Shown here piece after piece: positions 31,783 through 40,389 of a stretch of 64,000 nt of DNA. The stretch's first letter is position 1, and each line of letters begins with the position of its first letter. The notes under the pieces are model-generated. The model was not told where the DNA came from, did no database searches, and saw nothing but the letters and a program-made list of their open reading frames with translations. The position numbers and the translations under genes are program-made. The stretch lies in the NCBI RefSeq assembly GCF_015265435.1, contig NZ_JABJWH010000001.1, positions 62,001-126,000 of the forward strand, written 5' to 3'. The DNA comes from Alloalcanivorax profundimaris (lineage in GTDB: Bacteria > Pseudomonadota > Gammaproteobacteria > Pseudomonadales > Alcanivoracaceae).

Positions 31783-32970
31783 ATGCGTCGTTTTACCCTG
31801 ATTTTAATTGCACTGATTCTGTCCTCATTTTGCGCGGTCAGCGCGCAGCAAATGCAGCTGAGTAACGAGCAACGCCAGGCGATGGAAAAACTCCTGCCCG
31901 GCGTCACCATCGACGATCGCGTGGTGCGGGGCCTGGCGGACATTTATTATTCCCGCGATATGCCGGTGCGGGTCCGCCTGAAGGCGATCAGCAAGCTGGT
32001 GGGCATCGACCAGATGCCGCCCGGTACCGCCCTCAGCCGCAAAATCTGCATCTGGGACATTGCCGGCCGCGCCGGCCCGGTATTCCAGGCCGCCATGGAC
32101 CAGCGCGCCATGGCCCAGGAATACGGCATCAACCTGGAAATGGTGCCGTTCACCAACGAAACCGTGATGGTCGAGGAGCTCAAGGCCGGGCGCTGCGACG
32201 CGGCGCTGATGAGCGGCTTCCGCGCCCGCCTGTTCAACAAATACACCGGCACCATCGACTCCATCGGCGGCGTGCCGGACAACAAGCACATGCGCACCCT
32301 GCTCAAGGTGCTCGCCCACCCCAGCCAGGCGGATAAAATGGTGCAGGGCGAGTACGTGATCATGGGCATGTTCTCCGGCGGCGGCGTGCACATCTTCGTC
32401 AACGACAAACGGATCAGTTCCCTGGCCAAGGCCGCCGGCAAAAAGGTGGCGGTGCTCGACTACGACCAGACCCAGGCGGAAATGGTGGCCGGCATCGGCG
32501 CCACCCCGGTGCCCTCCGACATCGTCAGTGCCCCCAATAAGTTCAACAACGGCGTGGTGGACATTCTCGCCGCGCCCCTGGTGGCCTATGAACTGCTGGA
32601 ACTCTACAAGGGCATGGAGCCGGACGGCGGCATCGTCGACTACCCCATCGCCCAGCTGAGCATGCAGCTGGTGGGCCGGCTGGACAAGTTCCCCAACGAG
32701 ATCGCCCAGCTGGTGCGCGAAGCCTCCTTCGAGGCCTACGACCGGGTCCGCGAGCGGGTCAAGATCGAGGAGGACCGGGTACCCGACCGCTGGTGGATCG
32801 ACATCCCCGACAACGAAAAACGGGTCTACGAGAGCATGATGCAGGACGCCCGCGACGTGCTGCGCAAGGAAGGCTACTACGACGGCGAAATGCTCGACCT
32901 GCAACGCCGCATCCGCTGCAAGTTCGATTCGTCCCGGGGCGAATGCGCCGGCGCCGGAGGCGGTTCATGA
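31783..32970 (+). CDS. putative periplasmic solute-binding protein, SBP-A (N-terminally extended)
   Basis: A 395-residue secreted protein: signal peptide MRRFTLILIALILSSFCAVSA, then ~65 extra residues absent from its three paralogues in this window, then the shared core. Core motifs are ICIWDIAG, ELKAGRCDAALM, TGTIDSIGG, VNDKRI..LAKAAGKKVAVLDYD, FNNG.VDILAAPLVAYELLELYKG and a C-terminal RIRCK. Cysteines at 89, 138, 379 and 388 are shared by all four paralogues. I associate the family with the 'putative solute-binding protein'/DUF6091 group (from memory). AGGGA precedes the ATG at 31783. It is coupled to SBP-B by ATGA. Its ligand is unknown. Confidence 0.82.
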   Translation: MRRFTLILIALILSSFCAVSAQQMQLSNEQRQAMEKLLPGVTIDDRVVRGLADIYYSRDMPVRVRLKAISKLVGIDQMPPGTALSRKICIWDIAGRAGPVFQAAMDQRAMAQEYGINLEMVPFTNETVMVEELKAGRCDAALMSGFRARLFNKYTGTIDSIGGVPDNKHMRTLLKVLAHPSQADKMVQGEYVIMGMFSGGGVHIFVNDKRISSLAKAAGKKVAVLDYDQTQAEMVAGIGATPVPSDIVSAPNKFNNGVVDILAAPLVAYELLELYKGMEPDGGIVDYPIAQLSMQLVGRLDKFPNEIAQLVREASFEAYDRVRERVKIEEDRVPDRWWIDIPDNEKRVYESMMQDARDVLRKEGYYDGEMLDLQRRIRCKFDSSRGECAGAGGGS

Positions 32971-34001
32971 AGGCGGTTCTGCTCAGCGCCCTGTTGATCC
33001 TGGCCGGTGGCCTGGCGGCGCCCGCCGGGGCCGACGACCGGCCCCTGCGCGAGCGCCTCGCCGACCGCCGCGAGGTGAACATCTGCATCTGGGACCTGGT
33101 GGGCCGCCACGGCCCCATCTTCAGTGCCGCCCAGGACCAGACCACCCGCTTCCTGAAATACGGCATCAAGGTGAACCTGGAGCCCTACACCGACGAGCGC
33201 GTGATGGTGGAGGAGCTCAAGGCCGGCCGTTGCGACGCCGCCCTGATGACCGGCATGCGCGCGCGCCTGTTCAACCAGTACACCGGCACCATCGATTCCA
33301 TCGGCGGCCTGCCCACCCAGGAACACCTGCGCATGCTGCTCAAGGTACTGGCCGACCCGCGCTCGGCGCCGCGCATGACCCAGGGCGAGTACGTGGTGCT
33401 GGGCGTGGCGCCCGCCGGCGGCGCCTACATCTTCGTCAACGACAAGCGCATCAACACCCTGGGCAAGGCCGCCGGCAAGAAGGTGGCGGTGCTGGATTAC
33501 GATCCGGTGCAGGCGGAAATGGTGGGCGACCTGGGGGCCGCGCCGGTGCCCACGGACATCGTCCATGCCCCGGGGCTGTTCAACAACGGCGTGGTGGATG
33601 TGCTGGCCGCGCCGCTGGCGGCCTATCAGCTGATGGAGCTGTACAAGGGCATGAAACCGGACGGCGGCATCATCGACTACCCCCTGGCGCAGATCACCCT
33701 GCAGCTGGTGGGCCACCGGGACCGGGTCAGCCCGGAGCTGGCGCAGATTACCCGGGAGCTGTTCTTCGAGAGCTACGACGACTTCCTGGGCCGGGTGCGC
33801 CAGGAAACCCGGGTGGTGCCGGAGCACTGGTTCGTGGACATCCCCGAGCAGGACAAGCGCGAGTACGAGGTGATGATGCGCGAGGCGCGCCAGGAACTGG
33901 AACGGCGCGGCTATTACAGCGCCGACATGCTGGCATTGCAGAAGCGCATTCGCTGCAAGCTGGATAACACCCGCGCGGAATGCTCCGACATCAAGCGGTG
34001 A
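32967..34001 (+). CDS. putative periplasmic solute-binding protein, SBP-B
   Basis: A 344-residue paralogue of SBP-A. It has a signal peptide ([22 protein letters not shown]) and Cys at 40, 89, 330 and 339, the same 49- and 9-residue spacings as SBP-A. It is very close to SBP-A across the core (EELKAGRCDAALM; FVNDKRINTLGKAAGKKVAVLDYD; LELYKG-type segment). The start at 32967 overlaps the SBP-A stop (ATGA), so the two are translated together, perhaps as alternative receptors for one permease. A REP follows immediately. Confidence 0.82.
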   Translation: MKAVLLSALLILAGGLAAPAGADDRPLRERLADRREVNICIWDLVGRHGPIFSAAQDQTTRFLKYGIKVNLEPYTDERVMVEELKAGRCDAALMTGMRARLFNQYTGTIDSIGGLPTQEHLRMLLKVLADPRSAPRMTQGEYVVLGVAPAGGAYIFVNDKRINTLGKAAGKKVAVLDYDPVQAEMVGDLGAAPVPTDIVHAPGLFNNGVVDVLAAPLAAYQLMELYKGMKPDGGIIDYPLAQITLQLVGHRDRVSPELAQITRELFFESYDDFLGRVRQETRVVPEHWFVDIPEQDKREYEVMMREARQELERRGYYSADMLALQKRIRCKLDNTRAECSDIKR

Positions 34002-34016
34002 AATCGGTGGCCGTTG

Positions 34017-34072
34017 ATCGCGACTGAAGTCGCTCCTACAGCGGCCTGTCGTAGGAGCGACTTCAGTCGCGA
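34017..34072. repeat. REP-type palindrome, GACTTCAGTC variant
   Basis: Arms GCGACTGAAGTCGCTCCTAC and GTAGGAGCGACTTCAGTCGC are separated by 11 nt. Compared with the GGCTTCAGCC type, both stem positions have changed together, preserving pairing. It lies between the convergent ends of SBP-B and the ABC1 kinase. Confidence 0.85.
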
Positions 34073-34085
34073 CGCGCAGTAAAGC

Positions 34086-35453
34086 TCAATGCAACGGCTC
34101 GTCGCCGCCGGGCAACTGGTCCAGGGCGCCGAACATGTCCACCCGCTGGTCATTGAACATGTCCAGCTCCGGCGCCAGCGCCTGCACATAGCGGTCGAAA
34201 TACAGGAACTGCTTGAGCAGCAGCGCGAACTCGCGGGGAAAACGAATGCCATGTCCCTCGCCAATGCGCACCAACTCGGTGAGCAGCTGATTTACCTCGC
34301 GGTCGTTGCGGTCCGCCTGCACCAGGGCGCTGGCGTCCACGTCGGTGAGCCGCTCCTGGAGCGCGCCGATGTCCCGGGCCAGGGCCTGCACGTCCACTTC
34401 CTCCCGGGTCATGCCCACCATGGCCATGGCCCGCGCCATGGATTCCACGTCGCCGTTACCGATGGCCTCGAACAGCTCCATCATGCCGGCCCAGGTCTCT
34501 CGCCGGATGCGCCCCACCATGCCGAAGTCGATGAAACCGACGCGGCCGTCTTCCAGCAGCATCAGGTTGCCGGCGTGCAGGTCGGCGTGGAAGAAATCGC
34601 ACAGCATCAGACTGGAGAACCAGGTGTTCAGGGCGGTGACCAGGGTGCCCGCCGGGTCGTCGGTGTAGGCGCGCAGCACCTCCAGGTCGGTGAGCGGCAC
34701 GCCGTGGAAGCGCTCCATGGTCAGCACCCGGGCGGTGGTGTGGGAGGCGATCGGCCGGGGCGCCACCACCGCGGTATTGCCGGTTTCCGCCAGGAAACGA
34801 TTGAACGCCTCCAGGTTGCGGGCCTCCTGGAGGAAATCGCATTCCTCGATCATGCCCGCCTGCAGTTCCTCCACCACCCCGGACAGGGCGGATCGGGACA
34901 GCCCCGGCGCCAGGGACTCGATCACCCGGGCCGAGACATAGAGAAAGTTGAAATCGGTGAGCAGCACGTTGCGCACGCCCGGGCGCTGCACCTTGATCAC
35001 CACCTCGGCGCCGTTGCGCAGCCGGGCGGCGTGCACCTGGGCAATGGAAGCGCTGGCCAGGGGTTGCGGGTCCACCCATTCAAAGGCCTCCCCCAGGGAT
35101 TTGCCCAATTCGCTCTCCACCATCTCGCGGATGTAGTGAAACGGCATCGGCGGCGTGCGGTCCAGGCACTTCTGGAACTCCTGGACGTACTCCTCCGGAA
35201 ACAGGGACGGCGAGCTGGCGATGAACTGGCCCAGCTTGATGTAGGTGGCGCCCAGGGATTCGAAGGTATGGCGCAGGCGCCGGGGCAAGGCGTCCCGGTC
35301 GCCGAGCAGCCAGCCGGCGCCCTGCCGGCCCACCACGCCCAGGGTTTCGAAAATACGCAGCGCGCCCCGCGCGGTGTTGCGCACCAGCGCCAGGCCTTCC
35401 CGCTCCCGGGACAGATCCTGGCGCCCCGCCTTGAGGGTGGGATCCTTGGTCAT
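34086..35453 (-). CDS. ABC1/UbiB-family atypical kinase
   Basis: A protein of about 455 residues with the UbiB/ADCK hallmarks: the KxGQ motif ([12 protein letters not shown]), the Ala-rich loop [11 protein letters not shown], the ion-pair Lys in [20 protein letters not shown] and the metal-binding IDFGMVGR. Family members support quinone synthesis or lipid homeostasis through ATPase activity. It is too divergent from the ubi operon context to call ubiB. I prefer ATG 35453; a longer form from 35507 adds 18 Ser/Arg-rich residues without a Shine-Dalgarno sequence. It lies on the opposite strand inside the transporter cluster. Confidence 0.85.
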   Translation of the reverse strand: MTKDPTLKAGRQDLSREREGLALVRNTARGALRIFETLGVVGRQGAGWLLGDRDALPRRLRHTFESLGATYIKLGQFIASSPSLFPEEYVQEFQKCLDRTPPMPFHYIREMVESELGKSLGEAFEWVDPQPLASASIAQVHAARLRNGAEVVIKVQRPGVRNVLLTDFNFLYVSARVIESLAPGLSRSALSGVVEELQAGMIEECDFLQEARNLEAFNRFLAETGNTAVVAPRPIASHTTARVLTMERFHGVPLTDLEVLRAYTDDPAGTLVTALNTWFSSLMLCDFFHADLHAGNLMLLEDGRVGFIDFGMVGRIRRETWAGMMELFEAIGNGDVESMARAMAMVGMTREEVDVQALARDIGALQERLTDVDASALVQADRNDREVNQLLTELVRIGEGHGIRFPREFALLLKQFLYFDRYVQALAPELDMFNDQRVDMFGALDQLPGGDEPLH

Positions 35454-35577
35454 CACTTTTTTCGAACTCCGCGACAAGTTCCTTGAAGGCATTGGCTGTT
35501 TTGACATCAGAGCCGCGACCCAGGGTCATTATCACCAACGGGCCTCAAATTCATCATCTCAAGGCTAGCATCATGTT

Positions 35578-35591
35578 TGTAATGACTTACA
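35578..35591. promoter_or_regulatory. TGTAA-N4-TTACA dyad upstream of the TatT-like gene
   Basis: TGTAATGACTTACA is a 5-bp inverted repeat in an unusually AT-rich stretch of the divergent region between the ABC1 kinase and the lipoprotein gene. It could be an operator or overlap a promoter. No second copy was found upstream of the other transporter genes. Confidence 0.35.
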
Positions 35592-35691
35592 GGCATTTAT
35601 GTAATTGGCGCTTGTGCCAACTCGGAGCCGCTCTGTATGTTGCTCCGTACCGGTGTTGGTGCCGAGAGAACAATAAAAAGGAGCTCAAGGA

Positions 35692-36714
35692 ATGCGTTCT
35701 CTAGTCGATAAACTTGTACGTTCCTCACGTCTTATTCTGGCGGGGGGGATGATCACCGTGCTGTCAGGCTGCGCCATGGTCTGGAAAAGCACCGGTGATA
35801 TCCTGGTCACCTTCGGCGAAGCCGAAATGGCGCCCCACCTTCTCGCCTACGACGATATCCGCATGGGGTGCATCACCGGCGAGGCTCAGACCCCGCTCCT
35901 GATGTCCTTCGAGGAAGTGGGCTCCTGGCCGGAAAAACTCGGCGTGATGACCTTCACCACCGCCGCCGTCTGCGTCGAGCAGATGGCCCTCGAGGAAGAA
36001 CTCCGCTACCAGCGCGAAGTGCGCGCCGGTAACGTCTCCGCCGCCCAGGACGCGCGCATCGCCCAGAAGCGCCTGTCCGCCACCGCCGCCAAGCGCCTCT
36101 ACAAGGCCTTCCGCATCATGGACGAGAAGTACGGCCCCCTCGAGGAAGGCCAGTGCCCCCGTCTGCGCAAGGACTTCGACGAACTGGTATGGCTGGTGGG
36201 CAACGTGGCCGGCGTCCAGGCCCTGGTGGCCGACGGCGTGGCCGACGGCACCGTGGGCGTGCCGCGGGACATCGTCGCCAAGGTCGAGCGCCGCATGAAG
36301 TGCCTGGACAACGAAAAATGGTGGGGCGCCCCCATGGCCGTGCGCGCCACCATCTGGTCGATTCTGCCGCAGCTGGCTCCGGAAGGCGCCCAGCCCTGGC
36401 AGACCCTCAAGCAGTCCGAGAAGATGGGCTTCGAACAGGGCGTCCGCCTGAGCAGCGCGCTGTACGCCATGAGCGCCTACAGCAAGGGTGACAACCAGCG
36501 TCTGCGCGAGGCGATCCGCAACTTCGCCGCCAACGACCAGAACCTGGACCCGGACTACGCCATGATCGACACCATCGCCGCCCTGCTGGTGACCGGCCTG
36601 TCCGATCGTCTGTGGACCGAGAACACCGGCAAGCGTACTCCGCTGAGCGGCCTGGGCACCTTCTGGGACGACCAGCCGGACGAGCCGGAAATGGACATCA
36701 ACGACCTGCTGTAA
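35692..36714 (+). CDS. TatT-like TRAP-associated lipoprotein (putative)
   Basis: A 340-residue lipoprotein: basic N-terminus, hydrophobic core, lipobox LSGC with Cys27 as the likely lipidated residue. The mature part is helical (LLMSFEEVGSWPEKLG; CVEQMALEEELRYQREV; FDELVWLVGNVAGVQALV), ending in an acidic tail. The pattern resembles the TRAP-associated T-component family described from Treponema TatT, a cryptic TPR protein that docks to a TRAP binding protein; this is recognition by eye, not by search. It lies 82 bp upstream of SBP-C and the permease, as expected for such a partner. AAGGAG precedes the ATG. Confidence 0.65.
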   Translation: MRSLVDKLVRSSRLILAGGMITVLSGCAMVWKSTGDILVTFGEAEMAPHLLAYDDIRMGCITGEAQTPLLMSFEEVGSWPEKLGVMTFTTAAVCVEQMALEEELRYQREVRAGNVSAAQDARIAQKRLSATAAKRLYKAFRIMDEKYGPLEEGQCPRLRKDFDELVWLVGNVAGVQALVADGVADGTVGVPRDIVAKVERRMKCLDNEKWWGAPMAVRATIWSILPQLAPEGAQPWQTLKQSEKMGFEQGVRLSSALYAMSAYSKGDNQRLREAIRNFAANDQNLDPDYAMIDTIAALLVTGLSDRLWTENTGKRTPLSGLGTFWDDQPDEPEMDINDLL

Positions 36715-36799
36715 GCTCCAACGCCTTCAGGAGCGGGACGCTTTCCCGAGCCCGTCCCGCTCCCATTCCACAAGAAGTATCTGCAAGGAGAGAACCGTG

Positions 36800-37804
36800 A
36801 TGCGCGTTTTCAAGACTTTTGCCCTGGCCGCGGTGGCCTCGCTGGGCCTGGGCGCGGTTTCCGCCCAGGCGGCGGAGCAACGCAGCCTGTGTGTATTCGA
36901 CATCATTGGCGCCAACGGTGACGTCTATAACGTCATGAAGGACCTCAAGACCCAGGCCGCCGGTTGGGGCGTGGATCTCAAGCTCAAGCCCTACACCGAC
37001 GAGAAAATCGCCGCCGAGGACCTCAAGGCCGGCCAGTGTGACGGCGCCGTGCTCACCGGTCTGCGGGTGCGCCAGTTCAACAGCTTCGCCGGCAGCATGG
37101 AAGCGATCGGCGCGATCCCCACCTACAAGGAACTCAAGACCGTGATGCGGGTGCTGGCCAGCGACGCCCCCTCCATCACCAGCAAGATGAAGTCCGGCTC
37201 CTACATCATGGGCGGCATGATTCCCATGGGCGCCGCCTACCTGTTCGTGAAGGACCGCGAGATCGACACCGTCGGCGAGCTGTCCGGCAAGTCCATCTCG
37301 GTGATGGAGTACGATCCGGCCCAGGCCGAAATGGCGTCCAAGGTGGGCATGTCCCCGGTGCTGTCCGACATCACCAACTTCGCGGGCCGCTTCAACAACA
37401 ACTCCGTGGACATCTGCTTCGCGCCGGTGGTGGCCTACTCCGCCCTGGAACTCTACAAGGGTATGCAGCCGGACGGCGGCATCATCCGCTACACCCTGGG
37501 TCAGCTGACCACCCAGATCGTGCTGCGTCAGGATCGCTTCACCGAGGAGTTCGCGCAGAATTCCCGCCAGTTCATGCTCGGCCAGTTCGACCGCGCCATG
37601 AACGTGATCCGCAACGCGGAAAACGAAGTGGACGACAGGTGGTGGATCGAGATCCCGGAGCAGGACAAGCTCCGCTACGACGAAATGCTGCGTGAAGCGC
37701 GGCTGGAAATGACCCAGGACGGTATTTACGACAAGGAACTGGTCGGCCTGCTCAAGAAGGTACGTTGCAAGTACGAACCTTCCCGGGCCGAGTGCACTCA
37801 GTGA
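36800..37804 (+). CDS. putative periplasmic solute-binding protein, SBP-C
   Basis: A 334-residue protein with signal peptide (MRVFKTFALAAVASLGLGAV..AQA). The core is shared with SBP-A, -B and -D: LCVFDIIG, DLKAGQCDGAVL, VKDREIDTVGELSGKSISVMEYD, FNNNSVDICFAPVVAYSALELYKGMQPDGGI, DRWWIEIPEQDK, VRCK. The four family cysteines are present, plus an extra Cys in VDICFAP. It is the most divergent of the four. AAGGAG lies nine bases before the ATG; a GTG one codon upstream (36797) is also possible. It is directly upstream of permease 1 but separated from it by a strong terminator, a common way to express binding protein in excess over permease. Confidence 0.82.
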   Translation: MRVFKTFALAAVASLGLGAVSAQAAEQRSLCVFDIIGANGDVYNVMKDLKTQAAGWGVDLKLKPYTDEKIAAEDLKAGQCDGAVLTGLRVRQFNSFAGSMEAIGAIPTYKELKTVMRVLASDAPSITSKMKSGSYIMGGMIPMGAAYLFVKDREIDTVGELSGKSISVMEYDPAQAEMASKVGMSPVLSDITNFAGRFNNNSVDICFAPVVAYSALELYKGMQPDGGIIRYTLGQLTTQIVLRQDRFTEEFAQNSRQFMLGQFDRAMNVIRNAENEVDDRWWIEIPEQDKLRYDEMLREARLEMTQDGIYDKELVGLLKKVRCKYEPSRAECTQ

Positions 37805-37824
37805 CCGATTCCGGTCACCGACCC

Positions 37825-37852
37825 GCGGGGCCCCTCCGGGCCCCGCTTTTCT
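37825..37852 (+). terminator. terminator/attenuator between SBP-C and TRAP permease 1
   Basis: GCGGGGCCC and GGGCCCCGC are perfect 9-bp arms with a 4-nt loop, followed by TTTTCTTT. It would give more SBP-C than permease transcript. Confidence 0.88.
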
Positions 37853-37955
37853 TTCCCCTCACTCCGTATCGCGGATAGCGCTGCCGCGAGCGGACCAACC
37901 GGCGCCCAGGCGCCCCGATGCCGCCCCTGGCGACACGAATTACACCGGGTGAACA

Positions 37956-40283
37956 ATGGATAAACCGACTTTTACCGTGGCCAAGCGATCGGTGGGTGAA
38001 TGGCTCTCGTCCCTGCCCACCCTTTTTATTCTGCTGATTGTCATCTTTCTTTCTTCCGGCCAGATCATCCATTCCCAGTTGCTGAAAATAGGCGAAGCAA
38101 CCTGGGACGAGTACTTTCTGCTGCGTGGCGCGGGCATGGTCCCCGAGCCCACCTGCAACCCGGATCCGGACATCAACCAGCGGGTGCGCGAGGTCGCCGA
38201 GAAGCGCCGCGCCGAGGCCCAGGACGACCCGCTGGCCGATATTCTCGGCGGCTCCGAAGTGGATGAAGACGCCATACGCAACTCCCTGGAGGCCTCCCGC
38301 GCCAATTGCCGGGGCAAATGGGAACGCTACCGGACGGTGGAGGAAAAGGTCACCCCCGGGGTGATCATGTTCCGCAACGTGGAGGGCACCGTCGCCAAGG
38401 TGGTGTCCACCCTGGGCGACTACAAACGGCTGTTGCTGTGTTTGCTGGTGATCATCTGCGCGGCCACCGCCACCCTCGCCCGCCACCATATTTCCCTGCG
38501 GCCATCGCGAACCCGCAAGGACCATTACATCTCCACCATCGCCCAACTGTGCGCCAACGGCCTGTTGCTGTTGTCCGCCGCCGTCTACCGGGCCAAGGAC
38601 GTGGAGGCCATGGACGCCGGCGTCACGGTGGGCAACTTCTACCTGCACGGCTTCTGGATCGCCGGCTTCGCGCTGCTCACCGCCGCGTCCCTGCTGCAGC
38701 TGATCAAGCCGCCCAAGGATCTTGAGGACGGCGGCTCCTGGCCCAAGGCGTTCCTGACCATTCCGCTGTACACCTTCATGTGTCTGACCGCCTCGGCGCA
38801 GTTCATGATGCAGGGCTACTACCACGGCATCAGCGTCTATCTGAACATGATGATGGAGCTCTCCACCCTGTTCCTGAATCTGGCGCTGTACATCTGGATC
38901 GGCATGCTGCTCAAGCAGACCAAGCTGGCCCACCTGGTGTTCGACGTGCTGCGGCCCTGGAAGATGTCGCCGGAACTGATGTGCTTCGTGGTGCTGGCCG
39001 TGGCGGCCATCCCCACCGCCTACACCGGCGCCTCCGGCATCTTCGTGATCGCCGCCGGCGCCACCATCTACCAGGAACTGATCCGCGTCGGCGCGCGCAA
39101 GCAGCTGGCCCTGGCGGCCACCGCCATGTCCGGCTCCATGGGCGTGGTGCTGCGGCCCTGTCTGCTGGTGGTGATCATCGCCGCCCTCAACAAGAGCGTG
39201 ACCACCACCGAGCTGTTCGCCTCCGGCTACAAGATCTTCTTCCTGAGCTTGTTCCTGTTCTTCATCTACAGCCAGTTCGCGCGCACCTCGCCGGCGCGCA
39301 TCGCGCCGTTCTCCGAGGCGCTGCCGCGCAGCCTCAAGCGGCTGGTGCCGCTGATGCCCTACGGCATCATCGTGGGCGCCATCCTGGTGCTGTTCAGCGA
39401 CCTGCTGGGCCGCCACCTGGATGAGTTCTCCGCGCCCATCATTCTGCCGGTGATGCTGCTCGGCGTGCTGGTCTACGAGAAGCTCAGCAAGCACCTGCTG
39501 CACCTGTTCAGCCTGTTCCTGGTGCCGATGCTGTTCCTGTCCTTCCAGGGCATCTGGGAGGGTTACCAGGCATTGAGCACCGGCACCACGCCGGCGGGGG
39601 TGTCCCCGGCGGAGCTGGAGGACATTCTGTGGGCGGAGTTCTGGCGCAATCTGGTGCTGGGCGGCTTCCTGGTGGTCCACTATCTGGTCAAGACCGGGGA
39701 TCAGGACCCGCACTACAAACCGGAAGCCGGTGTCTCCGAGAAGATGGAAGGCGCGCTGCGTCTGGCCACCAACGAAACCACCGGCCACATCGGCGCGCTG
39801 CTCATGCTGATGGCCCTGTCGGTGAGCACCGGCGGCATCATCGAGCGTTCCGGCCTGCTGGAAATGCTGCCCGAGACCTTCCCGTCGATCTGGATCGCCA
39901 TGGGCATCCTGGTGGTGACGATGGTGATCATCGGCATGATCATGGACCCCTACGGCGCCGTCATCCTGGTGAACGCCACCATCGCCCAGGTGGCGTTCGA
40001 CAACGGCATCGCGCCGCTGCACTTCTGGATGATCACCCTGGTGGCCTTCGAGCTGGGGTATCTGACACCACCGGTGGCGCTCAACCACCTGTTGACACGA
40101 CAGGTGGTGGGCGACGACGAGGTGGAAAGCGCCAAGCTCAGTACCGGCAGCTTCTTCCGCCGCTACGAGAAGTTCATCCTGCCGATCGCGGTGATGCTCA
40201 CGGCGTTGTTGATCGTGTCCTTCCTGCCGCTGATCTCCGACGGCCTGCACGAGTGGCTGTTCCAGAAGATCCAGGCGGGTTGA
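37956..40283 (+). CDS. fused TRAP-type transporter permease 1 (DctQ-DctM-like)
   Basis: A 775-residue polytopic inner-membrane protein. The N-terminal ~270 residues have about four helices and a large periplasmic loop with two Cys (PTCNPDPD; RANCRGKW), resembling a divergent DctQ small subunit. The rest is DctM-like: TAYTGASGIFVIAAGATIY and SGSMGVVLRPC correspond to the first half-site, and LVAFELGYLTPPVALNHLL to the TPPVG segment of the second. Members of this group use the ion gradient and a binding protein to import carboxylates; the ligand here is unknown. It is strongly similar to the 782-residue paralogue at 42.4 kb. Confidence 0.82.
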   Translation: MDKPTFTVAKRSVGEWLSSLPTLFILLIVIFLSSGQIIHSQLLKIGEATWDEYFLLRGAGMVPEPTCNPDPDINQRVREVAEKRRAEAQDDPLADILGGSEVDEDAIRNSLEASRANCRGKWERYRTVEEKVTPGVIMFRNVEGTVAKVVSTLGDYKRLLLCLLVIICAATATLARHHISLRPSRTRKDHYISTIAQLCANGLLLLSAAVYRAKDVEAMDAGVTVGNFYLHGFWIAGFALLTAASLLQLIKPPKDLEDGGSWPKAFLTIPLYTFMCLTASAQFMMQGYYHGISVYLNMMMELSTLFLNLALYIWIGMLLKQTKLAHLVFDVLRPWKMSPELMCFVVLAVAAIPTAYTGASGIFVIAAGATIYQELIRVGARKQLALAATAMSGSMGVVLRPCLLVVIIAALNKSVTTTELFASGYKIFFLSLFLFFIYSQFARTSPARIAPFSEALPRSLKRLVPLMPYGIIVGAILVLFSDLLGRHLDEFSAPIILPVMLLGVLVYEKLSKHLLHLFSLFLVPMLFLSFQGIWEGYQALSTGTTPAGVSPAELEDILWAEFWRNLVLGGFLVVHYLVKTGDQDPHYKPEAGVSEKMEGALRLATNETTGHIGALLMLMALSVSTGGIIERSGLLEMLPETFPSIWIAMGILVVTMVIIGMIMDPYGAVILVNATIAQVAFDNGIAPLHFWMITLVAFELGYLTPPVALNHLLTRQVVGDDEVESAKLSTGSFFRRYEKFILPIAVMLTALLIVSFLPLISDGLHEWLFQKIQAG

Positions 40284-40303
40284 TCCCTCCCCTCCCACCG
40301 ACC

Positions 40304-40335
40304 AAAAAAACGCGGGCTCCGGCCCGCGTTTTTTA
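40304..40335. terminator. bidirectional terminator between permease 1 and acyl-CoA synthetase
   Basis: CGCGGGC and GCCCGCG arms with a 4-nt loop are flanked by A-tract on one side and T-tract on the other, ideal for convergent genes. Confidence 0.9.
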
Positions 40336-40389
40336 TGCCTTATCGGGTATTCGGGGCCGTGTCCTCCATCATGGGCGCGTCCCGGCGTT

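Noticed and set aside
35080-35538. Possible frameshift at the ABC1 kinase N-terminus (upstream reading MTLGRGSDVKTANAFKEL)
   Set aside because: The kinase frame has its own ATG starts and all motifs. The other frame loses similarity at once, so a frameshift is not needed.
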